A stretch of DNA of 64,000 nucleotides, taken from JAPOUP01 sp965221405. Its GTDB lineage: Bacteria; Pseudomonadota; Alphaproteobacteria; Rhodobacterales; Rhodobacteraceae. The stretch lies in NCBI GenBank assembly GCA_965221405.1, contig CBDCSE010000001.1, positions 620,001 through 684,000 on the forward strand. The letters are read 5' to 3'. Each line of letters begins with the position of its first letter. Within the stretch, counting starts at the first letter, position 1. The notes under the pieces are model-generated. The model ran no database searches. It had not been told where the DNA came from and saw nothing but the letters and a program-made list of their open reading frames with translations. The position numbers and the translations under genes were made by a program. Below, in pieces: positions 8,521 through 16,410 of this stretch.

Positions 8521-9059
8521 TGACCCGCTTCACCCCGCTCCTTCACTTTATCGCCGCCCTGCTTCTGGCGGCCCTCGCCGCTCCCGCGGCGGCGCAGGAC
8601 CCTGATCGCATCCCGGACATCACGGCCGAGGCCTGGCCTCACCCGATCGGGGACTATCCCCGCTGCGGGTCATCATGACAGACGCCCGGAAGGCCCGCCG
8701 CTACGATCAGGGCAGTCGGGTGCATGGCGGGGTCCTGAAGGTCGACTATCGGATCACTTGCGAAGGTGACAATTGCCGAAACGCTGCGGACCGGGACGAC
8801 CACCATTCCCTGCGGGGAGCAGGAGGGCGGCGTACTGCACTACGGGATTGCCCATCTGCGGGGCAAGGGCTCCCTGACCATCAAACTCGAGATCACCGGA
8901 ATCCGGTTCGAGGCCTGGGATGAGGTTACGATCAAAGCCGTCAACAACCGGTATCGCCCCTGGCCGAGTGGCACCCTCGCCTGCCCGTCCGGCAGCTACA
9001 GCCCAACCGCAGTGACCAGCGGTACCAACTGGATCAGCACGCCCGTCATGGTGAACTGA
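8521..9059 (+). pseudogene. Secreted protein gene broken by two frameshifts
   Basis: Frame 1 from 8521 encodes a textbook signal peptide (LLHFIAALLLAALAAPAAAQ) and about 30 mature residues before a stop at 8678. The next frame then continues sensibly (RVIMTDARKARRYDQGS, VLKVDYRITCEG) to about 8765. A third frame carries on (KVTIAETLRTGTTTIPCG..., ending STPVMVN) to 9059. The three pieces join in order with little overlap, so one roughly 175-residue exported protein has been broken by indels near 8660 and 8765. I do not recognise the family. A promoter upstream is still good, so decay looks recent, or one indel is a sequencing error. Confidence 0.6.
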
Positions 9060-9440
9060 TTTCCCGGCACAGGACGCGAGACGGACAGGCACCTGATACC
9101 GCGCCCCGTCGTCCCCCTTAGAGGTCGCCGGAGATGTCTTGGGTCAGGGCAACACGGCAACAGGGGGATTCCCGGATGCCGACATGGGGAAATGGTCCGG
9201 GAATTGCGGGCCCTTGCGGCACTGGAGGGTGCCGGTGCCCCCACACAGACGCAATCCACAGGCCCACATCATTCCGGCGCGTGGAAGCACTCTACATATA
9301 GTGGTATTCTGCACTCAGCCGTAGTCTATCCGTCGATGGTACACTGCGTGACACATTCGGGCAATGGTATCCCGGTCTGACAACCACCGCAGAAACTCGA
9401 ATGGCCGCCTGAATTGCCCCACAGTTTGCGGTACTCTCCC
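9060..9440. other. Non-coding stretch
   Basis: No gene, clear repeat or RNA was recognised. Several short ORFs overlap on both strands and none has a ribosome site or a recognisable protein. Confidence 0.4.
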
Positions 9441-10085
9441 TCACGTGATGCCGGACGACTCCGCCCGGACCTCCAGCAGGTTGCGCACCTCGCGCCCGCA
9501 CACCATCGCGACCAGATGGACGGGCCCGTCGCGATCCCGGTATCTGTTTGCATAGCCCTGCTTCCGCATCTGGGTGAAGGCGAAAGCCAGTGCCGCCTCG
9601 GCAGCATCGGGGCTGTCCGCAATCCTGAACTCGAGCATGAACACCTGCCCACCCGTGCGCACCACCATACCGGCGCGGCCATGGCTGGTGGCCTCTTCGG
9701 CGCACACATCCACCCCGATCACCCGGAAACACATATGCAGCAGACCGACATACCAGGCCTCATAGCAGGCCAGATCCCTCGTGGTGTGCCACGAATAGGG
9801 AATGCCGGCCAGATAGGCCCTGAGCGTCTCTGCAAAGCCAGAGAAGTCGTTGGCCTCGAGAAGCGTACACAAGGTTTCCCCGTCGTCCAGGGGAACCCTG
9901 TCCTGTGGGTTAAGCGCGGCCAGCAAATGATCGTTCAGGCTGAGCCTGACCTCCTGATTGGGATAGTCCAGCCGGTACAGGGTTCTATGGCCCTTGCGAG
10001 TCTCCTCCGTGATGGTCAGATAACCCGTCTGGAACAGCAATGCCTCGGCGCTGATATCACCCACATCGAACTTCGCGACCCGTGA
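9441..10085 (-). pseudogene. C-terminal fragment of an AAA-like/PD-(D/E)XK nuclease-family protein with lost active-site residues
   Basis: From about 10085 downward the minus strand encodes VAKFDVGDISAEALLFQTGY through GREVRNLLEVRAES, colinear with the last ~215 residues of the intact protein at 20775-22343. The N-terminal ATPase half is missing. At the nuclease core the intact copy reads GRADMVV...LEFKMAD, whereas this fragment reads GRAGMVV...LEFRIAD. The metal-binding Asp and catalytic Lys are thus changed to Gly and Arg. The fragment is fused in frame to a remnant of an unrelated recombinase (10086-10478). I judge it inactive. Confidence 0.75.
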
Positions 10086-10478
10086 CCGGTCGATCATCCG
10101 ACCTTCCAGCTCGCACAAACTGATCGACCGCGCCTTTGCGGCCGATTCGTCGGGCAGACCGGCGAAGCGCAGCCATCGCTTCGCGTGGTGGATGAAGCGC
10201 TGGCGTAACCTGGGCAAAGTAAGATGGCTGTATTGGCGCCCGTCGGGCAGCGGCCATTGATCTGCCACGGCCTGCACGCGTGTCACGCCGACGCGACCGC
10301 CATCGTGCGGGTCCGGAAGGCGAACCAGGCTGACCTGGTGCCCCGCGATCCTGCGCGGTGGCCGCCGATGGGCACCTTACCCGGCGCAGCGCTCGAGGTA
10401 GCCGAGCCGTTCATCCAACAGCGGCGCAGCGCGATAGTGCGCGGCAATGCCGGGAAGGGTGAAGAGAGTCCGGAACAT
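10086..10478 (-). pseudogene. Decayed N-terminal part of a tyrosine-recombinase-like integrase
   Basis: An ATG at 10478 with an AGAAGGAG ribosome site encodes MFRTLFTLPGIAAHYR and ERLGYLERCAG before a stop at 10377, a start typical of large integrase-like recombinases. Shifted frames continue to LTLPRLRQRFIHHAKRWLRFAG near 10150, which resembles the SAM-like arm-binding domain of such proteins. The catalytic domain is absent and the open frame instead runs into the nuclease fragment at 9441-10085. Assignment to the integrase family is by pattern and is moderately uncertain. Confidence 0.5.
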
Positions 10479-10480
10479 CG

Positions 10481-10510
10481 TGATGTCTCCTTCTCTGGTT
10501 GGAGACATCA
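10481..10510 (-). promoter_or_regulatory. Hairpin that contains the ribosome-binding site of the integrase remnant
   Basis: A perfect 10-bp stem (tgatgtctcc / ggagacatca, loop ten bases) ends two bases before the ATG at 10478. Read on the minus strand, the downstream arm is GGAGACATCA and carries the GGAG Shine-Dalgarno. Formation of the stem would hide the ribosome site, which suggests translational control of the original gene. Confidence 0.45.
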
Positions 10511-10608
10511 AGATGGCGAACGACTGCCCGCTGAAAAGTCATGTTGCGGCCAAATGGACGGTTCCCAGAATGGCAGGCCGATGCGCCTGCCCCCGCAACA
10601 TATCGCCT

Positions 10609-10630
10609 GAGATGTTGCATGCGACATCTC
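10609..10630. repeat. Near-perfect 22-bp palindrome
   Basis: The arms gagatgt and acatctc flank a gcatgc core. The single mismatched pair (t/g) would be a G-U pair in RNA. It lies in the gap between the integrase remnant and nadK. It could be an operator or a bidirectional hairpin; no flanking T tract is present. Confidence 0.4.
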
Positions 10631-10827
10631 GGGCGAAAACACGGATGTCAAAAAGTTGGGGATACACCCAGCCGGTTGAACTCAGCAACGGTTGGAAAAA
10701 ACGGACCTCGCAGCGCCGGTGATCAATTCACGAGGTCAAGACCTCTGAACATACATCGGGAAATCACATGGTTCCGCACCCTTGTCTTTCCGCCCAACAC
10801 CGGCAATCAATCGAAAAAGGAGGGAAC

Positions 10828-11595
10828 ATGGCCAACCCGCAAAATATCGCATTTGCCGCCAGCCCGGCCAGAATCGCCCAGGACGCGTTAAAGGAGCTGA
10901 CAGCCGTCTATGGCTCCGTTCCACTCGAAAGCGCTGACGTGATCGTAGCGCTGGGAGGCGATGGATTCATGCTGCAGACACTTCACGGCACCATGCATCT
11001 GGACGCTCCCGTCTATGGAATGAACTGCGGAACCATCGGCTTCCTGATGAACGAACACGCCGTAAACGGATTGATCGAACGCCTGACGGATGCCGAGGAA
11101 ACGGCGATCAACCCTCTGGCGATGTCTGCGGAAGCCACGGACGGAACGATTACCAAAGGGCTAGCAATCAACGAGGTATCGCTTCTTCGGGCGGGACCTC
11201 AGGCGGCGAGACTCAGGGTATCGATCGACGGAAAAGTCAGGATGGATGAACTGGTCTGTGACGGCGCACTCCTGAGCACGCCGGCGGGATCGACAGCGTA
11301 TAATTATTCGGCACATGGGCCAATACTTCCCATTGGATCCGACGTCCTCGCCCTGACAGCCATGGCCGCTTTCAGACCGCGCCGGTGGCGTGGAGCCCTT
11401 CTTCCGAAATCCGCATTGGTTCGGTTTGACGTCCTGGAAGCGGAAAAGCGCCCCGTCATGGCGGATGCGGATACCCGTTCAGTACGACGGGTCACGGCTG
11501 TGGAGGTTCGTTCAGACCCTAGCGTCGAGCACCGTCTGCTGTTCGACCCGGGCCATGGGCTGGAAGAAAGACTGATTCGCGAACAGTTCGTCTGA
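10828..11595 (+). CDS. nadK: NAD kinase
   Basis: The ATG at 10828 is chosen because a strong AAGGAGG lies seven bases upstream; the product of 255 residues matches alphaproteobacterial NAD kinases. It phosphorylates NAD to NADP in the cytoplasm. Motifs seen are VIVALGGDGFML (the GGDG active site), GMNCGTIGFLMN, the NE motif in AINEVSLLR, and the TPAGSTAYNYSA nucleotide loop. No frameshift is present. The gene stands alone, with a convergent DUF442 gene 238 bp downstream. Confidence 0.95.
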   Translation: MANPQNIAFAASPARIAQDALKELTAVYGSVPLESADVIVALGGDGFMLQTLHGTMHLDAPVYGMNCGTIGFLMNEHAVNGLIERLTDAEETAINPLAMSAEATDGTITKGLAINEVSLLRAGPQAARLRVSIDGKVRMDELVCDGALLSTPAGSTAYNYSAHGPILPIGSDVLALTAMAAFRPRRWRGALLPKSALVRFDVLEAEKRPVMADADTRSVRRVTAVEVRSDPSVEHRLLFDPGHGLEERLIREQFV

Positions 11596-11833
11596 ACTGC
11601 GCCACCCAATTCAAGGTCACCTGACGTGCTGAGCCGCGAACTTACGCCCGGAAGGGAGCGGCCTCGGGGTAGACCCATCTGAAGATGACATTCGAAGTGG
11701 CGGTGCCGTTTCACGGTTGCCTCAAGAACAGAAGAGCCGGTCACGGCGGGCTCATGGCGTAAAGAGCGAGACCGGAACACTATCCGGTCATCGGTCAATG
11801 CTTCCGGATCCGGTTTTCCGTCCGGGGCGGAAG

Positions 11834-12274
11834 CTATGTATCGCGCATTCCGTTGGCCGCCAGCATATCGATCTGGTGCGCGAGTTCCGGAATCGTATAA
11901 CCCGCCAGCGCGAGACCCTCCACTATTGTTGAAGTGGAACTTCTTCCCGCCTGACCGAGCGCCCAGGCGACCGCTGACCGGGTTCCGCTTCGGCACCATG
12001 CAAGAACCGGCCCTCCGTGGGACTCTGCGGCCTCACGCTGGAGGGCCACCATTTCCGAGGTCATCCCGCCATTGATTACCGGGTTACCGACATACTTCAT
12101 ACCAGCGGCCTGCGCCGCTGCACGCATTGCCCGAGACCGAAGCCCGGGCGGCACTTCCATATCTGGCCGATTGTTGATGACAGCAACGAACCCTTCGGCC
12201 GCGAGTACCGCCATGTCACTCGGCTCCAGTTGCGGCGAAACCGCGAATTCAGGCGTGATATGACGAATTTCCAT
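11834..12274 (-). CDS. DUF442 / TIGR01244-type phosphatase-like protein
   Basis: This 146-residue protein matches the short phosphatase-like domain often called DUF442 or beta-lactamase-hydrolase-like. Seen features are the N-terminal EFAVSPQLEPSDMAVLAAEGF, VINNRPDMEVPP, and the P-loop AWCRSGTRSAVAWAL near residue 90 carrying the Cys and Arg of a Cys-phosphatase signature (CxxGxR). In other bacteria the domain occurs alone or fused to a persulfide dioxygenase-like hydrolase and is linked to sulfide metabolism; no such partner is adjacent here. It is complete and convergent with nadK. Confidence 0.85.
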   Translation of the reverse strand: MEIRHITPEFAVSPQLEPSDMAVLAAEGFVAVINNRPDMEVPPGLRSRAMRAAAQAAGMKYVGNPVINGGMTSEMVALQREAAESHGGPVLAWCRSGTRSAVAWALGQAGRSSTSTIVEGLALAGYTIPELAHQIDMLAANGMRDT

Positions 12275-12936
12275 GGTCTGATCCGCTGAAATGGTTGGGG
12301 AGCGCGGACCTGTCAGCCCTGCATGGCGTCATCGGTTCCCCGTAGCTGGAAAGAGGGTATAGAGGGCTGCTTGAGAGCACAAGCGGAATTCATCCGCACC
12401 GCATATGCAAGATGCGGCCGCGAAGTTGTCAGACGGTCTCGCCATTTACGCGTGCAGCCACGATCTGCCTCCACCACTTGCCCTTTGGGCACCCGGCGCC
12501 CTGAAGAAGAACACGCGGTATGTTGCCAGTTTTTGTTGGGCCCCAATTCTCCCGGCACTCCTTTGGTCCGTCGCTGTTTCAGGACGCGCGGGGAGTTTCC
12601 GGATGCGGGACAGAACATCGGCGGGCGGCATCCTGAACGGGGCAAAACGGCCCGGATGCCTTGCGGTGGCCCGCACGCAGCAGGACTTCGGGGAGTGCAT
12701 GTGCTGGGGCACGCGGGGTGGAATCCGGGTCCCTGTCGGCAGCTCGCTCCACACGGCCGAAGCCGGGGGACAGGCTCTCAAGGATCGGAGCCGGGCTCAA
12801 CGGCAGGCTTTGAGGTGTCAGGACAGCGGCTGATCCCCGGGCCATCCGTAGCGCGGCCGGGCGGAGGGCAGTGCTCGGCGGCAGCGGGCCGCATGACGAA
12901 TCGCCGGTGCGGCTCGGGAGCACCGCCGCGGACCTT
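12275..12936. other. Gene-free stretch
   Basis: Several overlapping ORFs occur on both strands but none shows a recognisable protein, a good start or a ribosome site. It borders a decayed transposase and is probably degraded mobile DNA. Confidence 0.4.
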
Positions 12937-13600
12937 TCAATGTAACACTGTTGACTCGGTGTTTGCGTATTCGCGCATGGCCCTGTGATGTTCGACGAAG
13001 AGTGACAGTATCAGGTATCCTTCCCGGAATTTTTTGGTTCCCGGAGTGGGCTGCCTTTTCGAGGGGATGAATCCGGCGAGGCGCGCGGTGCTGGCGGCGA
13101 ACGCCGCGACCGTCCGGTCCGGGTCGGGCGGGCCGCGCTGCCTGCGGTGGCTGGGCTTCGCCATGTGGATGGCGGGGACATGGATCCCGTCGGGGTGGAC
13201 GGCCGTCCGCGCCGGCGTGTCCGGCGCGCTCCGCGCGAGGCGCCCGGCGGACATGACGGTGCAGGCGGTGACGGCGCCGGAGGCGAGGCACCTTCGCAGG
13301 TCGTCGGCGGCGTCGGGCCTGCGGTCCCTGATCCGCGTTCCGACCTTCAGGGCCGCGAACCATTCCCCGGTCAGCCATCGCCTCTCGTACCATGTGACGA
13401 CGCGGAGCGCGTTCTCCGCGTCGGGCCCGCCCTCGGTGGTCAGCGGCAGCCAGCCGGGCGGCTCCCGGCGGTGATGCTGACGGTGAACCCGCAGAGGCGC
13501 GGAGGAGCCGATGAGGTCCCGGTACTTGCAGTAGTGGGCGCCCCTGTGGTACTCGTCCCACTCCGTGGCATTGGCATTGTCCCCCGGCGGCGGGCAGTTG
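12937..13600 (-). pseudogene. IS4/Tn5-like transposase, C-terminal remnant
   Basis: The minus frame ending at 12937 encodes RVVTWYERRWLTGEWFAALK followed by VGTRIRDRRPDAADDLRRCL. This is the Y-(2)-R...E...K signature region of IS4-family transposases (YRxRWxIEExFxxLKxG). The chain continues to FREGYLILSLFVEHHRAM. Upstream, from about 13640, the same frame encodes a different, possibly secreted sequence (VNISGPTEVYDGGLIAVQIG), so the remnant seems joined to another gene fragment. The DDE Asp residues are absent, so it is not functional. Confidence 0.6.
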
Positions 13601-13711
13601 CCGATCTGGACGGCGATCAGACCGCCATCATAGACCTCTGTGGGCCCAGAGATGTTGACCTGGGCCTGCGCCTCCGCTTGCAGAGCCAGAGCCGTCCGCC
13701 TTTTAAGAGGA

Positions 13712-13729
13712 GGGGGGGGGGGGGGGGGG
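13712..13729 (+). repeat. Homopolymer tract of 18 G
   Basis: Eighteen consecutive G residues follow ttttaagaggag-a. A similar 19-G tract occurs at 23007-23025. Such tracts are prone to slippage. This one lies upstream of the minus-strand decayed ORF and next to the left end of the ISKra4 element. Confidence 0.95.
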
Positions 13730-13842
13730 TGAACGTGTCATGGAGTGTTCTCCGGTTTTGGTTGCATGGCAGCCCCCACCCTACGGCCCCTACTGCCGGA
13801 AGGCAGGGTGAATTTTCAGAGTGAGGTACACCCCCGAAACTT

Positions 13843-15504
13843 GGGGTGTAGTTCAACTCTGTTGGTCAGGCGGCGATGGCCTGATTCGCCCGCCACTCCA
13901 GGAAGTCGGGCAGCCTGAGGTTCATGACGAGGGTCTTGAGCGCCAGCATGGCGTTGGCGCCCCTCGCCGACCAGCGGGCACCCGAGCGCCTGGGCCGCAG
14001 CCCGAACGTCCTGCATCCGCCCTCCACGACGCCGCTTCCGACCTGGATGCCCCTTTCGCGGAACTCCCCGTATCTCATCCGGTCGAGGTTTTTGGCGCCC
14101 CGGCGCCAGTTCCCGAACCACCTTGCCGGCCCGGCCGGCCTCGATGTCCGCCCTTACCTCCCCGAACCGCCGGTCCCGCTCCGCCCCGGCCGGCAGGATC
14201 GCCCTCACGGCGTCGGCGGCGTATTCCAGGCAGTGCAGGAGATCGAGCACGAAGGTGACCTGCCCGCCCCCGAAGGTCCCGTCGCAGGCGTTCGGTATCC
14301 ACTCCGCCCCGTCGGAGACGACGACCAGTTCGGTCGCGTCGTGCAGGCCCCGCCGCCGCGCCTCGCGGTCCAGGCGCGCGGCGAACGCGGAGGGCTCCCG
14401 GCTTCCGGGCGACGCCGCCGCGCCGGCGGTCAGGCAGGTGAACGACCCGCCGCGCCGGTCCTTCAGCGCCGCGCCGGTCTCCGGGTCCCGGCCCTCGGCC
14501 GTGCACACGACCGCCAGCTTCGCCTCGCGGGACTTCGAGGTGCCGTCAGCCTGCCTGCCGCGAACGCCAGCGACCTCCTCCCTCCGCATCGGGATGCCGG
14601 TCCCGTCGATGGAGAGATACATGCGCGGTTCCAGCGGCCTGCCGTCCAGAACCTCCTCGCGCCCGGACCGCTGCGCCGCCGCGCCGGGCCTCAGCGCCAG
14701 GCGCCGCAGCGAGGACGGCGAGGCCCTCACCCCGGCGAGGTTCGCCACGTGGCGGCCGGCCGCCTCGAAGCTCATGAGCGGCGCCGTCTCCGCCATGACG
14801 CTCTCCATCCCCGGCGTGACCGTCCCGCCCTCCAGGCCCAGCGCCCGGTCCAGTGGGAAGCATCCCCCGCCGCACGACCGGCAGCGGAAATACGAACGCT
14901 TCACCGCGACGCGGCCGAGCCGGGTGAGCCATGACCTCTTCCTCACGGGGTGCCGGGCCATCGGCCTGCCGCAGCCCTCGCACTCCGGCGCCGGCAGGGT
15001 CGCGTCCAGCCACCCGGGGAGCGTCTTCAGCGCCGCCGCGCCGCCGCCGGGGGACGCGTCCCGGAGCGCCCGCCCGCCGCCGTCAAGGTCGGGGGCACCC
15101 GACGCCAGGTCCGCCGCCAGCCGAGGGAGCGGCGGCCCGAACTCCGCCGGGTCCGCCCCAGGCAACCCGTCCGGGCGGAGGCCCGCCGTCGGCAGCCCGT
15201 CCCGCCCGATGTCGCGGCTGCGCACCTCGCCACCCTCCAGCCAGTACCGGGTGAACCCGTCCCCGTGCCTGCGGACCAGCGGCGGATGAACGGCCGCCTC
15301 GCCCTCCGTCAGTCCCTCAAGATACGCAACCGCGTCCGGATGGCGGTGCGCCCGATTCCCTTCGTTCCGCGTCATGGCTCACATCTCCCGCATCTGCCGC
15401 GCGCGGCGCGCCGCCCGCCGATCTCCCCGGTCGTTCGCTGGCACGCCGTTTGCACAGCATAGCATGCGGGAACCGCAGTCACCAACAAAGTTGAACTGCA
15501 CCCC
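13843..15504 (-). mobile_element. ISKra4-family insertion sequence
   Basis: The ends are imperfect 23-bp inverted repeats at 13843-13865 and 15482-15504 (ggggtgYagttcaactYtgttgg pattern). Both are flanked by the 7-bp direct repeat gaaactt (13836-13842 and 15505-15511), consistent with a target-site duplication. It is 1,662 bp long and carries one frameshifted transposase gene. On each side the duplication sits in a CCCC-gaaactt-GGG(G) context, so the target or the element ends contribute a small palindrome. Confidence 0.75.
13866..15375 (-). pseudogene. ISKra4-family transposase with a C-terminal frameshift
   Basis: The main frame from 15375 encodes the family's zinc-ribbon segment (CEGCGRPMARHPVRKRSWLT...RSYFRCRSCGGGCFP), MYLSIDGTGIPMRREE, VVVSDGAEWIPNACDGTFG and VTFVLDLLHCLEYAADA, covering the DDE-type core. 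Near 14085 the sense passes to another frame, which gives MRYGEFRERGIQVGSGVVEGGCR and ends at 13866 (RANQAIAA). The remainder of the original frame to 13816 is nonsense. A natural -1 or +1 frameshift is possible, but a simple inactivating indel is as likely. Confidence 0.75.
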
Positions 15505-16375
15505 GAAACTTGGGTCCACTTGCGGTCACGGAGTTGTGGGGTTAAGGTCTACAGGACGTTAGCTTAGCGGTCGGGGACCGGTCGGATCCCGACAGGGACG
15601 GATTTCATGGCGGTTCCGACTCGAGGGGTAAGCAACTACCTTCAGAACCTCGTATACCGTGCCGTGATCGGAACCGCCATGTCCTTGCCTTACAGCAAGC
15701 GCGTCCCATTCACGGGATGGGCGGTCGGCCAGATCGCCGGACTGGCTGGCTGGCGCAAGCGGATCCGGGATAATCTCGCGCTTGTCTATCCCGAACTTTC
15801 CGAAAGCGAGATCCGAAGGCTAGTCCGGAAAGTGCCCGACAACGTCGGACGCACCCTGATCGAAATCTGGTCCGGACAGGAGTTTCGCGAGCGGGCGCGG
15901 GACTTCCCGTTCACGGGAGGCGGGGTCGCGGCGCTGGAGAAAGCGAAAGCCGAGAAACGTCCGGCGATCGTGATCACCGGCCATTTCGGAAACTATGACG
16001 CGGTGAGGGCCGCCCTGATCGAGCGGGGTTACCGCATCGGTGGCCTCTATATTCCGATGGCCAACGGCTATTTCAACGATCGCTACGTAAAGGCGATCGG
16101 CGGTATCGGAACACCGATATTCGAACGCTCGCGATCCGGTAAGGGCCAGAAAGAGATGGTGAGATTCCTGAAATCCGGGGGATTTGTGGGTCTCATAGCG
16201 GACCACTTCATGGGACACGGCGTACCCATCGAGTTTCTGGGCCACCCGGCGAGAACAGCGCTCAATCCCGCGAAGATGGCGCTTAAATACGACGCCCTTC
16301 TAGTACCGATCTATGGCCTGAGACTCGATGATGGCCTCTCATTCGAAATAATTGTCGACAACCCTATTCCACACT
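15487..16375. repeat. Tandem duplication, copy 1 (889 bp)
   Basis: Bases 15487-16375 recur at 18337-19225 without any difference I could find. The unit includes the last 18 bp of the ISKra4 right end, the leader and the first 769 bp of the lpxL-like gene. The two copies are separated by one IS1634-type element. Confidence 0.95.
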
Positions 16376-16410
16376 CTCGACTTCCTACATTTTCGGCTGT
16401 AAGTCATTGA
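15607..16410 (+). pseudogene. Truncated lpxL-like acyltransferase (duplicate copy 1)
   Basis: The first 256 codons are identical to the intact gene at 18457-19341. After PIPH at 16375 the frame enters the inverted repeat of the IS1634 element and adds about a dozen foreign residues (SRLPTFSAVSH) before stopping. The last 38 residues of the enzyme are missing. The catalytic HX4D motif is retained, but loss of the C-terminus probably destroys function. Confidence 0.85.

Noticed and set aside
14123..15289. Plus-strand ORF of 388 codons
   Set aside because: It lies antisense to the ISKra4 transposase, whose motifs are clear.
15505..15606. Possible tRNA in the repeated leader of the lpxL-like gene
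   Set aside because: The GC-rich inverted stretches (cggtcggggaccggtcgg) do not fold into a cloverleaf with a T-loop or anticodon arm.
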